Shown in pieces: positions 26,911 through 41,400 of a stretch of 64,000 bases of DNA. The notes beneath the pieces are model-generated. The model was not told where the DNA came from, searched no databases, and worked only from the letters and a program-made list of their open reading frames with translations. The position numbers were made by a program, and so were the translations under genes. The DNA is from Calliopsis andreniformis (taxonomy: Eukaryota; Arthropoda; Insecta; Hymenoptera; Andrenidae), in NCBI RefSeq assembly GCF_051401765.1, contig NC_135064.1, positions 27,812,001 to 27,876,000 of the forward strand. Direction: 5' to 3'. Position 1 is the first letter of the stretch. Every line of letters starts with the position of its first letter.

Positions 26911-28090
26911 GTTTAGTTCACTAATACATTGAATTCGCTAATTTACATTTTTTTAATATACATATTATTATAATTAGCGTACGAACTATAAATTTCAATG
27001 CTGAGATTGCGTATAAAACATTTTAATACGTGATTTTTATATTTAAGTGGGTTTAGATAGGAATATTAGGAATAGAAAAAATCGAAGAAAAAAGCAAGGG
27101 AAAGAGAAGCAGAAAAAGAGGAGATAGTGATTTCGTAAATGCGATTTATCTAATCTTTTTTGTTTGACAATTCAAAATGTATTTCTGTTTTTAACTCTCA
27201 TCAATATGTAGTCCAAATAAATTTTGTACTTTCCCTATTTTATCATAACTCTTATAAGGACTATACGATTAGAAAGTACTGATACTTCTGATAATTATAT
27301 CATTAGTATTAAGTAACGCCTCTTCAAGTACTTACACCTATAGAATGATAAATTACTAAGAAGCAAAAATTATCTTAATTGATAACTATACGCCAAAGCT
27401 TGTTTAATATTTTGATAATTTTAATGCGTTTTTTAAGTTTAATGTAGATAGGGGAAAACTTGCATCAATTAGATAAGATAGCAATCAGATTGTTTGCTAA
27501 TGATATAAAGATTGAAAGTTGTTTGCATACCCAAATTCTGACACCTTTTTGAAAACCGATATTTTTTACTTTTCCACGTACACACTAGCAAAAGTTTCTA
27601 CCCGTTGTTACATAATTTATTAATAGAAATTCCATGTTGCGAATTATAAAGCTTAAATAAAACCATCTAGTGAAATTGTACTGAATAAGTTATTTTAACT
27701 TTGGTTCTTTATTTGATAACTACACAACCATTAAAATGTCTCTTCAGTCTTTACTTTCGATAAATGTATTACATATTTCGTAACAGATCAACGATCCTGA
27801 ACTTTAACCCGAAGAGTCGATGATGACCGATCGGAGCTTTCTTTCTTTCAATTCGATTTAAAAAAAGAATTCCTAAATTAGAAATAGTTCGCGTACACGA
27901 CGAGCAAAAAGAAAGGTGGAGTGACAAAAGCGCTAGGATTTCGACAGAAGTGCTACAAACGAAAAAAAAAGTGGCATATCGCTACTGTTTAACGAGGAAC
28001 GGTGTTTGCCAAAAGAGAAAACGATTCCATAGGGTAGGAATGATAAGACAGCTCGTCGCGGTGATAGGGAGAACTAAGCTTGCGGTTGCT
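26911..28090. other. AT-rich intergenic spacer between RIOK2 and sorbitol dehydrogenase
   Basis: About 1.2 kb of AT-rich DNA without a supportable open frame. It separates the RIOK2 poly(A) signal from the TATA box of the dehydrogenase gene, so the promoter of the latter must lie largely here. I see no RNA gene or repeat in it. Confidence 0.6.
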
Positions 28091-28098
28091 TATATATA
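28091..28098 (+). promoter_or_regulatory. TATA box of the sorbitol dehydrogenase gene
   Basis: TATATATA stands 102 bases before the start codon, immediately followed by a GC-rich stretch. Transcription would be expected to start near 28120-28125, leaving a 5' UTR of about 75-80 bases. The distance to the ATG and the lack of another TATA nearby support this assignment; the initiator itself is not distinctive. Confidence 0.6.
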
Positions 28099-28199
28099 GA
28101 CCGCGCGTTCTTTCCTAGTTCGAGTCTGGTTCTAGCATTTCTTGCGAAACTTTTTACTTCGTTCCACTTGAATTGTTTGAATTACCGTTGAATTTGATC

Positions 28200-31100
28200 A
28201 TGGCCAAGGACAATCTTACAGCTATTCTCTATGGCATCAATGACATTCGACTGGTTAGTATTAATTTCAATAAATAATTTGCGCTTGAGTATCAATGAAA
28301 GCTTTTTAGATAACGTTCAATCCTTTTTTATTTTCTTCTTTTTTTTCGTTTCTTTGAGCTCCATTCACTTTTCTTTAGTGATATTTATAATTGGAATTAG
28401 AAACTGTTAATTAATTACTGACAAAATGTGAACACTTTAAATTAAAACATAGTATTGCGGTTTTAGTTCTACTGTTTTTCATATCATAGAAATATGACGA
28501 TGATTTGATAATACAGGTAATAGAGCATTTGTAATATAATAAGTAATTGCATGAATATATTTCTGTAGGTACTATGATGATAGTACATTACTTATTTTCT
28601 ATTGTTTTTTGACGACATTAACTCCGTTCATGACACACAGTAGAATTTATCTTTTAATGAGTTCGATAACCATGTAGTGGAAAATTAATGCTATTACATA
28701 TATTTTCCTGAAACATTTCCTTACTTTGACAACTTTAGGCATGATGATAGCTGAAACTACCTCAATTATTAATTCAAATGATCGATTTTTTTAACATGAT
28801 TAAATTTTAAGCAATCAGTATCAAATCTCAGACCAGGTAGGATGGAACGAGACAATATAGTAAGAAATGAAATGGAACAGACAAGATGAGACGAGACGAT
28901 AGACGACAGAATGGAACGAGACGAATCATTTACGTTCATAGAAGGACATAGTTCTCTATTTCCGACCTTACTTGCTTGTTATTTGACATTACCTGCACAC
29001 TCAATCTCTTCCGCGTCATTACCGTATTAAAACTGATTTTGTTTAATGAAAATGGGGCCGCGTTAAGAATTTGAATAACATTGCGTCTTTTCATTTATAT
29101 TTTTCTTGAAATCATCGTAAATACAGTTAAAATAAATGATTGATTTTTGTTCTAAATTTGTATTCTTTTTATTTCAGGAACAAACTCCTATCGAGGAACC
29201 TGATCAGGATGGTAAATATTTCTATCTTATTTAACAGCGTTAGACACGTGCACTGATTTCAGTTGAATTCACTTTAATTACATTAAGTTAGTAATCACTG
29301 AATCGTATCTCCCTTTTCGTCATTTGCGGAGGCTCGCTCAGTAATCTGTTGGCCGATACAAAATATAAAATATAAGAGTAAACATTACGACCCACGTTGA
29401 CTACTCCCAGCAAAATTTCGTAACAGCATGGCGCAATGATAAAGCGTACGATAATTGTTGCGTAATAACTCTGTTCTAAGTCATTCGTATGAGTTACTGT
29501 TTTCTACGAATGTGTGAAGAAATGATGAGATCTAATTACTAACAAACACGAATAGATACGATATCTGATATAAGTAAACAAGCTCTCTATAATTCGTGTA
29601 TTGTTATATGTACGTTCGAAAATCGTTTGGAATACGGTATTACTGTTGGTGTTCTATTAAAATCAGTAAAAATTATTTTACTATCATTCAAATCAGTTGA
29701 TTAAAGACAACCGAAGCAGTAACGATGGTTTATGACATTTTGTCATAAAAATCTTATTACAATTTTTTAGAGGTTCTCCTGGAAATGGCCTGCGTCGGAA
29801 TTTGCGGATCTGACGTTCACTATCTTGTAAATGGAAGAATAGGTGACTTCGTGGTGCGTGAACCTATGATTATAGGTCACGAAGCTGCTGGCACAGTCGT
29901 GAAAGTCGGAAAGAACGTAACAAATTTGAAGGTAAATGTACAAGATTTTTGTTCCTTATTTTTTAATCCTCACCTGACAGCTTTTTCAAAATCAATTCTG
30001 TTATTCCCTATACAGCGTTTGAATAGGTGCTCTCTACGTAAAAAGCTAAAACTCAGTTTTTGTAACACACTTCTTTATGTCAAGAATCCTTGGACGTCCT
30101 AGGGACGCAACAACGAATACTCTTGTTTACGAGTGTAATAATATTTACTGTATTTTCGATTGTAGGTCGGTGATCGAGTGGCCATCGAACCTGGAGTGTC
30201 TTGCAGAACATGTAAATTCTGTAAGGAAGGTCGATACAACTTGTGCAAAGATATGGTATTTTGTGCCACGCCTCCAGTGCATGGCAACCTGAGACGCTAC
30301 TACAAGCACGCGGCTGATTTTTGTTTCAAGTAAATTACATTACAGTTTAATATTATCGTTACAAAATTACGCGTCTTTAACTATTTACTATTCGTTTCTT
30401 GAACTTGAATTATTGAACGCCTGCAATTACTTAGGCATACAAGTAGTGTGAACGCTTCTTTCTTTACCAATTTGCATCTCTATTTTTAACCGTTGTGAGC
30501 GCTCCTTCTTTCTCTACCAATTTGCATCTTTATTTTTATCTGCACCTTTATTCGTCACATACCCGGCGATTAGACTCAATTTACCAATGCATGAAGCAAT
30601 GCATAGCTGCGAAGGGTTGATATACGTATCCATTATGTTACAGATTGCCAGACAATGTATCGTTGCCTGAAGGAGCTTTACTAGAGCCTCTATCAGTTGG
30701 AGTGCATGCCTGTAAACGCGCGAACGTTGGTATCGGTTCAAAAGTGTTGATCTTGGGCGCTGGTCCTATTGGACTCGTAACTCTTCTGGTCGCCAAAGCA
30801 ATGGGCGCGAGTAAAATTGTCATTACTGGTAAGTTCTACTGCAAAATCTACAGTATAATTGAAAGTATTTAGGCTGAAACCTGTTTTTCCGTTTTTAGAT
30901 TTAGTGCAAAGCAGACTGAACATTGCGAAAAAGTTCGGCGCTAATGAAACACTGTTAGTGACCAGAGACAACTCTGAGACTGAGGTTGTAGAAAAAATCC
31001 GAGAGCTTTTTGGAGAGGAGCCGGATAAAACGATCGATGCCTCTGGAGCTCAATCCTCTATTCGTACAGCAATCCTCGTAAGTGTTTTCTTGGTTACTGA

Positions 31101-31778
31101 GAAGCCAATTCAAAGATTAGAACGTATTCTGCTACATACTGCACTTATTTTTAGGCAACTAAATCTGGTGGAATGGTAGTTTTGGTCGGAATGGGCGCCC
31201 CGGAGGTCAAACTTCCATTGATCAACGCACTCGTAAGAGAAGTCGACATCAGAGGAGTATTCAGATATGCAAATGAGTATGTTCTACTTGCTAGAATTTT
31301 TAGAATTGCTCTATTTTTAATGTAGAGTTAAATCTTTTTGAAATAGTATGGTATCTTTACAAAAGATATAAAGGAGACTCGACTCTTTCAGTAGTAGACG
31401 TAATCTATGATTGATGTTGTTTGAACAGAAGAAATATCGATTGAGTAGTTTCCCTGCGATATCAGTATGAATGGATAATAATGTATTCTTGCACGAATTT
31501 CCGTCCTAGAACTGTCAATCCTTACTTATCAGTTCGTTGCCGATAACTCCATATTAATAACACGAAATATATTAGAAAATAAAGAGCTATACCTTAAACA
31601 ATTCTTTTCTTCTGTTTTTTATAGTTATGCCGACGCTTTGGACCTTCTGGCTTCCAACAAGATAGACGTGAAGCCTTTAATTACGCACAATTACAAATTG
31701 GAGGAAACCGTACAGGCGTTTGAAACGTCAAAGTCAGGGAAAGATGATGTTATCAAGGTCATGATACATTGCAATTAG
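28200..31778 (+). CDS. Sdh: Sorbitol dehydrogenase (L-iditol 2-dehydrogenase), zinc-dependent MDR family, 8 coding exons
   Basis: This enzyme oxidises sorbitol to fructose with NAD+ in the polyol pathway (cytosol). Exons are 28200-28253, 29178-29211, 29771-29931, 30166-30329, 30644-30828, 30899-31077, 31155-31276 and 31625-31778. All introns are GT..AG and the joined frame is 1053 nt, 350 aa (human SORD is 357). The catalytic zinc site is C41 (GICGSDVHY), H66-E67 (GHEAAG) and E152 (LLEPLSVG). Cysteines 96, 99, 102 and 110 form the structural-zinc lobe. The Rossmann motif GAGPIG is at 176-181. D200, the residue that selects NAD(H) over NADP(H), is created across the exon 5/6 join. FRYAND (295-300) carries the substrate-pocket Arg-Tyr. 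The first exon codes only 18 residues and the second only 11, so gene finders could miss the N-terminus. I see no signal peptide or membrane segment. The gene lies 1.36 kb downstream of RIOK2 on the same strand, with its own TATA box. Confidence 0.96.
28840..28925 (+). repeat. Degenerate GA-rich repeat in sorbitol dehydrogenase intron 1
   Basis: A purine-rich run built from variants of GGAACGAGAC and GACGAGAC, with ATGGAACGAGAC occurring twice (28853 region and 28911 region). It stands out from the AT-rich intron and looks like a decayed simple repeat. Confidence 0.6.
30441..30540 (+). repeat. Tandem 50-bp duplication in sorbitol dehydrogenase intron 4
   Basis: Two adjacent units with an offset of exactly 50 bases share the core TACCAATTTGCATCT (30466 and 30516) and flanking CTTCTTTCT and TATTTTTA. 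They lie between exons 4 and 5. A few mismatches show that this is not a very recent copy. Confidence 0.8.
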
Positions 31779-32402
31779 AGGAGAGACAAGAACGTATCTC
31801 TTCGTTACCTTTTATCTTTCATCTAACAACACATTTCGGTAACCATAAAGTTGTTATGGAAGCTGAACAAGTGTTGCTTCTAAATGTATCGGTCGAGGTT
31901 GTTCCTCGCGAAATTCAAAGCAACGTTTGTACATCCCGTAAAAAATTTCTGCTACTTAGCTTGAATTATTGACCAAATGTAAACGAAGTTCACGGTCTTG
32001 AGCTCTTTAAGAACAATGATATTGTACATACCGTAACTTCTACGTGTCTCTGTCGAATCATGATACACATTGTGTCATGGGATAATTGAACGATAGTAGG
32101 TATACCTACTGTACGAGACGAGAACGCGTAGATTATGTAGCTATTATTTTTACTGAGATCGCGATAAATGTTGCTATGGAAAATTTCCTCTTCTTTTTAT
32201 GACCTGAACATTGTGCAAGTGCACTACGAAAATATTGTTATGTAATTCTGATATTGCGATCTAGTCTATAGAAAACATGGATTGTTTGAATTATTGTTAA
32301 TTAGAATTGAAATTTTAACATTTAGAGGTTGATTGAGCGCTGATTAGTTTTAAGTAACTACAACTCGCATGTTTCATATTGAATGTAGAAGTTTTACATG
32401 TA

Positions 32403-32408
32403 AATAAA
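32403..32408 (+). promoter_or_regulatory. Poly(A) signal of the sorbitol dehydrogenase gene
   Basis: First AATAAA after the stop codon, 625 bases downstream. It would give a 3' UTR of roughly 0.65 kb. An earlier variant signal cannot be excluded. Confidence 0.5.
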
Positions 32409-35400
32409 ATAGTAGTTTTCATCTAATACGGTTACCTCTGTTGATGTGCTAATACCAAAAAATTCTTTGGCTTGATATTGAAAGATATTTTAATTCTAAT
32501 AAATGTTGTTTCGAATAATCTAGTATTACGATTACGAAACGAGCATAAGTGTTTTGAAACTGAAACTTTCCACTATGTTTAATTTTAACCATGCCCTAAG
32601 TTTAGATGAGTCGATAATGTCAATTGACGTTGTCAGTGATACATAAATCGTCAACAGAAAAAATGTCTAAACTTAAAGATTTCATATTAGCCGAAGAATA
32701 GCTACATAGAGGTGTACGTATGGGTGTACATATCGCTTTTAATCAGAAGAGGGCTATTTTTGCAATACGATAGATATGTTGGGTGCCGTTTCAATAGCTC
32801 TATGAATCAGAATTATTCACGCAGAGAGGCTTAACCATCTGCGATATTGTCTGCTAACAATGACACTGCATGACTTCTTCTATTAGCCTTCTACGTTACC
32901 CGAGAGGCACTTGAAACAAGCGGTCTGTTTTCGAGTCACGCCCGTGTTCTGCTAGAGCAGATTTGAATCGAGCGCGTTATCGAGATGCTCTCGTGACATC
33001 CAGCTATACGCAGCTATGTTATTCCGGAAATTGGCAAATTGCAGGAGCATTCTCGTATAACAACTAAATTGTTCATTCTGCTATAACAACTTGTTATATA
33101 TATCTACAATTTAGATAGTTCAGTTCCTACCTTTTTAGTCGTTCTTTTATAATTATATTTCCAATTGTTCAGGACTTTTCTCACTGTTAGATCAGAGAGA
33201 AGGCGATAGAAACGGGCAAGGGGGATTTTATTGAAAAATGCGAGAATAAAACCGAAGGAGGATTTAAAGTTGAGAGTAGAATAGCGTGTAGTAGGGGTGA
33301 AAAGCATCGGGGCGGGATGCATTATCGTGGCGGCGGATAATTAATTAGAGTGGCAGCGGAAATGTAAACAGAGATGCGGTCGGACGAGGCGACTGGTGAA
33401 TTCAGTTCGGCCAACTGGAAGATTTCGGTGTATTCGGTTTGGTCTTTGGAGCAAACACAATCGACGTTTGTGTGTGTCCCTTGAGAATCAACATCGACGT
33501 TGTGGGTGGCGACGAAATGGACGCACGACGAACGCTTTTCCTATCCAGTTTCGCGTAATTATTCGCGATGCTAAGTTGTCTTTGCTCAATATACATATAG
33601 TGGCAGGATCAATGATAATTGTATACCTAAACAATACCCCGATCGTTGTTCTGTTTAATTATCGTTGATCATTTTTGAAACATTGTCAATCTTCGAATTC
33701 ATGTAACTTTATGTAAAGAAGTCATATACTAAATTTTGTCGAGTCATTTTAAAGAACAAACCCCCACTTTCACATCTCTAAGCTGAATTTTCGTGAACAT
33801 GTTTTTACACTAGGAAGTAGAAGGAAAAGTGAAAATAATTTTTCTCTAAAAAAACTGAAAAATTGAAACGGTTCTTTTGCCTTACAAATTTTTTTGCACG
33901 ATAAAAATCACTATGTATTTTAAGACTGAAGTCTCGCATTTAAAAAAAAACTCATAAAAACTGAAGTACAATTCTTTCTCAGGCTTGCCACGAGATACCA
34001 CCTCTAAGTCCACCGATCATTTTCGATAAACTATTTATTTTGGGTTTCAATCAAATATTGATGGTTATCGAAAGATGCAGACAGATTGCTATAAATTTAT
34101 AGTTGCTCCAATATATTGTGCACAGAATTTACCTCGTTCCATTGTTCTTCGGATCTGGCGATGAAAAGCTATCAAGATAGTGTTATGTTTATAGACGATG
34201 GTAATACGATATCAATTGAGCTGGCTAGTTTGTATCGCGTGTAAGTCGGTAGACCGCAGCCAGATTCACTTTCACTTTGCGGTTTTCTCGGCCGGCAAAC
34301 CGTGATATTTCATGGAAAAATATACTTTGGCAGCGGAAGGAAATATTTGAGGTGCTTGGGAGTCACGGAAATGACGTGGAACGTCTTCCCGTTTCGATGT
34401 TGAGGTCTTGCGGTCACCATTCGTTACTATCTTCAAGTGAATTGTGAAATTTATAGACGTTCTAAATTATTCAGGTAACTACTTTAAACGATATATCAGT
34501 CATTTGTAGATGATGATATTTAACTCTGCTGATATGTATTTTAACAAATTATCTTACTTTACACGTTTCAGGAATACTGAACAATAGTGTACGTTCCACT
34601 TTCATTTATGTACCCAAGCTGTTACTTGTATAATCTTGTTATATTCATTGGATCAATGAAAACAGCTTATTTTCAATTGACGTACGTATTCTATCATTCG
34701 GCGATTATCTTGTATTTTTTATCATTTAAAACTTCAATGCAAATAACTGGCGGGAGAGTGTCGGTTGATTTTTATACTTCAGATCAGTATGGAAAAGGAA
34801 AAAATTATTTGAAAATCATAAGTGGAAAATTTTCTAAAATATATGTACATCTATGAATTTGTAAGTACGTTCAAATATTGTTCCTAGATGTATCCATCTA
34901 TCAACTTTTGATACAGTTATCAGTTAACTATTGAAATGATGTAATAGTCGGCAATTCATTGAATGGAGTGCTTTTAGATTGAAATCACGTTAATGGAATC
35001 AGTTAGAAAGTAATCCATTTTCCTAAGACAAGAAACAGGCCACACCGAGATACACGTAATTGCGTTAGAGTAATTACGTTATACATATACCTACAAATAA
35101 GAGGGAACTTCCCAAATAACAGTAAATAGTAAAGTGATAATGCCCAATATAGATACATATGACCAATGTACAAAAATTGAAATGCTTTACGTTGTTAAAG
35201 CAAAACAAACTCAAACACGTATAGGTAGGTAGGTACTTTCCAAACGAAAATTTTCAGGTTTGCATTTATCTGTTACAGTTATCGATGTGCACCAATATCG
35301 AAAGGATTCTCGTTGTTGATAATTAAGAAGCATGTTGGGATTCGTGGAGCGGAAGATGGAAAGGAAGAACGGCAAGACGAACTACGAGTGAGAACCGGAA

Positions 35401-38400
35401 AAGGTGGAAGGGTGGTAGTTATCTCGCGAGTTCGCGTGGGAGGTCACGTTGGATAGGGGGTAGGTGAGCCGACCCACGACCTTCGACCAATCACGATTCT
35501 GGCTTGAAACTGGGCTGCCAATGGGGATGCCGACGGGGTGACCTCGTGCGCGATTCTCCTTGCACTTTATCACCGAGAAACCACCCCCACAATGCTAAAA
35601 GGTGAAACCTCACCTTTCCCTCGTCGCACGCACGCCGATGCTCCAACCAAATGGACAGACGCTGTTAAATACAGTCCTTTTCATCACCTTTTTTCGATAC
35701 ACATATTCTTCATCTTTCAACGAATCCTCATTTGCAATTCTATAAGTACCACTCTTTAACTGATTGTTGATCGATTGCCATGAAAATTTAATCCTCTTCT
35801 AATGAAGCAATAAGCGCAGAGCCTTCAACTTTGAAAAAGTAACCATTTTTTAATGAATTTTTCAAATTGGGAAGGAGAAAAGAATATTTTTACGTGAAAC
35901 ATTGTAGGCATTAAATATTCCCTAAGAGGTCTCTTCGTGTAAAGCTTCTTGGCAACCTTTCGAAGGCTTTCTAGAAAGGTTCTTGTCCGATCCGACGTTT
36001 CATTAGTCCTTTAATGCGTCTGGTACCCTATAGGTCGTTGTTGTACCCGAGAAGGATCTCTACTCTTTTTTTCTGAGCGGAACGGCAAAGATGCGGTCGG
36101 GATATGGTATGCCGGCTATGTGCCGGAGTGACTGATGAACCGTCGGCTAATTACCTTCTCTCTGTGCCTGGTAATACGAACGTATTAATAACTCACATTT
36201 ATACATCCGTGAAAAATGGCCGCTTATCTCTCGTCTCTCATACATGGAAGATTACTTTGAAGTTGTGCCATTTAAAAACGCTTGAAAACTACGGAAAAAA
36301 CGCAGAAAACAAAAATACCTTCCCAATTTGTTCGACGTATGTACCTACCTAGACTAACGCATGCAGTTTTGCAGAAGGGTGATTTATTCGAAAAGTTAGA
36401 GTGTCGCGCGTCGTGCACGAATACGCGATACTCCTTGAAAATGGGCAGATTCAACGCGATATTTCGAAAGATCAAAGCATCTCGAAAACGTGTTCGCTCT
36501 ACTCCAGCTTTGACCAAATAGAAAGCGAGCATCGTGCTTTTCCAGACGACTGGGCTCTGAAACTGAGGATGGGAAGTAGGAAGTTGATTTCCCTCCCACC
36601 TTGATCTTAGCCGTAATCTCGAAGAGCGACGAGCGTCAAAGCTTCGCGGGGATTCCTCGACGATGCGTCTCTCCCCTGATGTTCTTCCTCCCCCGTTAGT
36701 ACCGCCACCATCCTTGCTCTTGATCGTTATTTTCCGGCTTTTTTTCAAAATCCTCGAACGAAAGTCAACGTTCACCAACCAACAGATCCTATGTTCAACG
36801 AAACAATCTTCTCGAAGGCTACGATCGCTACTTTCGCAGTCGAAGGATGAATCTCCGCTGATGGAAAGCACGGGTTCGGCGTTGCGCGAAAGTATCGTCT
36901 TTCCATGGTAATTCATAATTCAGTCGGTTTTTGTCGGAGCACTTTGGAAATATTAAACGCGGTAGAGGCAGGACGCGGAAGGGATATCACGACAAAGCCG
37001 CGGCAGGCTCAAAGAGTTCCTAACCCCGGGTTCCAGCTTTGCTTTCCAGTATGTACCCCGCTACTTCTACGTCGTTCCTCCGTTTCACCCTCCGTCCTGC
37101 TTCATTCGAAAATTCGAGCGAAAATTGCTAGATCGTCGATAAAAGTGGAGGCCTAGGTACTACTCACGAGAAGTTCCTTGCTAACCACCGTAATTGAACT
37201 AAAAAGGAAAAGGTCTGGAATTGAGTTCGCGTGAAATCGAAAGGGTTGAAAGTACGACGCGAGTGAACCTTCGGAGCGAGCAGCTGTCGAGCGCGCGAGA
37301 GCGTCCTCGCGAGAGCTGGACCTCCCCCGCGTAATATACCGGATATACGTGTATTGAGCGGCGCGAACACGACCGACCGGAAGTAATTAGATTCGCATTC
37401 AAAGCTCCCCCCGGAAGCGTCGAACTCCGCATCGGACAGTGATTCGAGAGTAGAGGGAGAGGTGGGGTTGCCGAGGCGAAACGTTAGTACGCGACCAGAG
37501 GGTAAACCGCAATAGCGACGAGGGAGGAACGATACTTCCCGAGACACTTTTCTCCGCAGGGAGCTAACCGAGCGCGCATTAAAAGGGCTGCGCTTGAAAA
37601 AATTTGACAAACGACGCGAGCCGATTACGGACGAGGTCCAGGAAAACTCATCGCGATCGCAGTGACCATTTCCGCCGAGTTACAAGGTCCGAGTTTTGAA
37701 CGTAACCCCTAGCCTGGGGGAGGCAGCGGACGAAGAACAGAGATCGTGTCTGTATAGCCTCATCCCAATACAGACACTCCCTCGACTTCTTTCCTTTCGT
37801 TTCGTCGATTCGAAGTGTCGCGAGTTTGTCGAGAAGGAATATCTCCCCACCGATAACTTTTTATCGCGGCTGACTTTTGAGCAAGAAATATGAATTGTTA
37901 ATAGGAGGTAAAAGCAATTTTATGTACTCTACGTAACAGCACGGCGATATATTCTTAGAAGCGGTCTTCCCTGTTGTTCACTCCGTGCTGGATCGCCGTG
38001 GCTCGCTTCGCCCTGCTCGGTCTATGTAAATCGAGTCGACATGCCACCCACCGTCTCTCCTTACCTTGCCTCCCGTCCACCACCCCCAACCGTTCGCATA
38101 TATTAGTTTTTATTTCGTTTCGCATTTTCTCTCCGACATTATTTTCATAAGAGACTTTTCGCTCGCTTAAATTCTCGCCTTTCCCGCTCCACCTCCTCCT
38201 CTGCTTCGATGCACCTTTCTCCCTCTGCGCAATTGCACGGTCAACGTTTAATAGAAGCCACGAACGAATAGCCGCATCGACTGGTGCTTCGAGAGGGGCG
38301 AAAAATTTAATAGAATCGGACGGATGATCGATGTAAGATAGTTGACACGGAATAGCGAAGATTACGAGGGGGGTGCTGGTTGAGCAGTTCGCTCCCGACC

Positions 38401-41400
38401 TCGATGCGGTTTGCGCACCGTGAGCAAACGCTATTTCGAGATGAGCGATCGCCCCCTCGAGACAGGATGAGACGAAACGAGACGACACGCGAGCGCGACG
38501 ATACGCCTTGCTTCCCTATCCCAAGTCATCCTTTGCCTTATCTCTCCGCCATCCACGAGACCACCGTCCGAACTAATGGAACGAACGTCGAGAAGGTTCG
38601 CCAAGATAGTTTCACGAGGCAAGCGTTACGATCGTTTTTCCCTTAGGCCCTTTCGAAGCAAGGAAAAACCATTTTTGGGTAAGGAAAAGGACGAGAATTG
38701 CGCGAAACAGTGTACACGAATATACTTCTAGGTATTCGAATGGATAGACGAAGAAGTTAAGAGAGGGAAGCAAAGTATCAGCTAGGTTTACAAAGGGTAG
38801 GTGCAGGTGTCTACGGGCACGGAACCGAGCAAATCGGGAATCGAGGGCCGTGAATCGAGAAGCCGATCGAACGAATCTAGAATGGCATCTGCGGGGGCTA
38901 CGAATCCCCAACGTGACAATCGCGTCGCGTCCGTCAACGAGAAGGGAATAAAAAGAACGGAGAGGGTGTGCCTGGGTGGGAGGAGACGAGGGCCAGTAGA
39001 GAGACCGACGAATCGACACAGGGTGTTTTAAAACGAGTGCTATCGATAATCGAAATCGCTTCGGGGGTTGCGGTTGCCCGGGGCTCTAGGGTAAATCTCG
39101 ATGTTCGGCCTCTTCCTCCCTTGGGCGGTGTACGGACGCGAGCGTGTACATGTACGCGCGAGCGTGCATTGACAATGCAACCACGACAACCGACCGCTGC
39201 GACAGAAAGAAAAGGGTGGTCGTCCGCGCACTCGCGCAAACGTTCTCCCTTTTCGTATCGTTGCATCGCTTCCTTTCGGCTCCAAGAACGAATCGAGTGC
39301 GTCCTATCGCTCTCCAGCGTCTTGTCGCGATACGGTCGACCTTTGACCCACGTTATCCGATCCACTCGAACCGTGCCACTGCATCGTTTCGCCCTATTTC
39401 GTTCGCTCGCGGCTCTGCCATTCAATTGGCTCCTGGCTATTCTTCGGCATCTAACGGTTTCGCGATATCAAGCACGCAAACAGGTGGCCCGCTCAGCAAC
39501 CTCGATGCTATTCACTCGTTGACCGAAATCGCGCGTAACTGCGCCTGTCTACCTGTCTATTTGCCTACCGCACTGCCTATCTGCTTGCCTGCGAATCGAC
39601 GCGCGTCACTGCACCCTGATTTACTCTACCGAACATCTGTTTCGATTCCTATCGCGACACTGCGATCGTTCTCGCGATCGCGTTGCTCTCACGCGATTTA
39701 TCGCGTATCCGCGACGCGGCTCGCGTTGAGGATCGCTCTTTTGTCTCGATCGCCGTTTCCGCTTTTGTTTTGCCTTTCAAACAGTCGGACGATCAACGCT
39801 TATCGAACTCCCTGCTGAAATATCTTTGCACGTACAGGAAAACCTTGATCGTTATTTTCTTCCGGTTGGAAGGGAACCGGGGCATTGTCACGATTCAGGG
39901 CAATGTCGTTCACACGATGCACAAAATACGTGAGAAACGACGTTGAACTGCGTCGTTTGGTAGGTTATTGTAGATACAAATCCCATTTTTAGCGTGTTGC
40001 AGGCATATGCAGCAATACGCATTATTAATCTATCCAACTGTGTGCAGTATAGTAGTGCACGCTTAGTTCCAATAGGGTTGTTACACCAACATTTTAAAGA
40101 CACGGGCCCATTACTCATTGCCTCGAGGTAACCACCCAAATCTATCGAAATCTGCTCGAAGTGGAGTCTTCTTCTGGAAGAAAATCTTGACCTGCTACAA
40201 AATTGAAATGTGCACCAATGTAAATAGAATGTAGGACTGATTCCTTTCGCGTAGCAGTGAAGATGTTTTTGTACATTTTGTCTCGCGTAACGTTCGTATC
40301 CCGATCGTTTGCAGCTTCTAAAGGAAGTACTAGGGCGGAGCAAGGGAGGCGGATCGAAGTCTATTTTATCCCTTCCGAGAAGTTCCAGCCGACGGAAATT
40401 CTCCTACTCGGGGATCGTTTTGTCTCTTATTGTCCCCGCGGACGAAACGGCGCGGGTTAAATGTACCGAACCTCAGATAATAAACAACAATAATACGCCC
40501 CTGAAATAAATAACAGTTGACGTATATCGCGAGAATACAGAACTTTTGTCCTCGAGTGGCACACGCAGTCGTTCGTCATCCTTGAAAGTCGTTCCACGTT
40601 GGAATCGATAACCCACGAAAATTCGCCCCCTTCCTGTCGCGTTTCAAAACTTTTCTCGAGCATCGGTTTCGCTCCACAGGAAGTCACGTGCCCATGGGGA
40701 TACCTCGAGAATCGGCCTCCGATTGCTGTCGCCTCGAACTCGTAATTAAGTAGGCGTGTTCGTCTAGGAGGAATTTCGCCGAGAGAGAGGAGATGAATTC
40801 GCGAAGAAGGGCGTTGCGAGAGGACGGAAGAAGGAAGGGTAATGGAACGAGGTACTGTATAAGTGAACGTACAGACCCGGACGAAGATAGATGCGGAGAG
40901 TAGCAGCGTGGTTCAATTTCACGAGGTGTAGGCAAACAAGGGAGATCCGCGAAGTTTATTTGAGTAGAGGCAACTGCGAGGCGTCCTTTAATTTACCCTC
41001 CTCCACTCGGTGTATCGATACGCGTCGCGTAACACCGCGACGGCCTACTTACCGACGCGACGCCACAACCATTCCGCGTCGTCTACAACCGGCCGTGCTT
41101 TCGTGCAGTCTGCGCAAACAGAAGGGGTGCCCTCGGTCGTACAAACCTCGAGGGCAATATGGAGACTTTCGACCCCTTCCCTTCCTTTCCGAAAAGACAG
41201 AATTTTCGAAACCATCTACGGTGGATTCGCCGATGCGCTGATACTCCTTTTTTAAGGAGCTGACCGGGGGAGTCCCATCGACGCTATCGTGACTGGAAAA
41301 TCCTACCTATAAACGAGAAAGCTTAAGCGTGGTCGATCCTTTGGATGACCGAAGGGTTGCGTCTTAAAGGGATCGAACCACGAAACAGAGAACGACGGGG

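Noticed and set aside
36272..36916. 214-codon minus-strand frame
   Set aside because: No recognisable domain, no plausible start context, and overlaps open frames on the plus strand.
39144..39818. Longest open frame in the right flank (224 codons, plus strand)
   Set aside because: Composition is dominated by Arg, Ser, Leu and Pro, other frames overlap it on both strands, and no motif or splice logic is seen. Expected by chance in GC-rich DNA.
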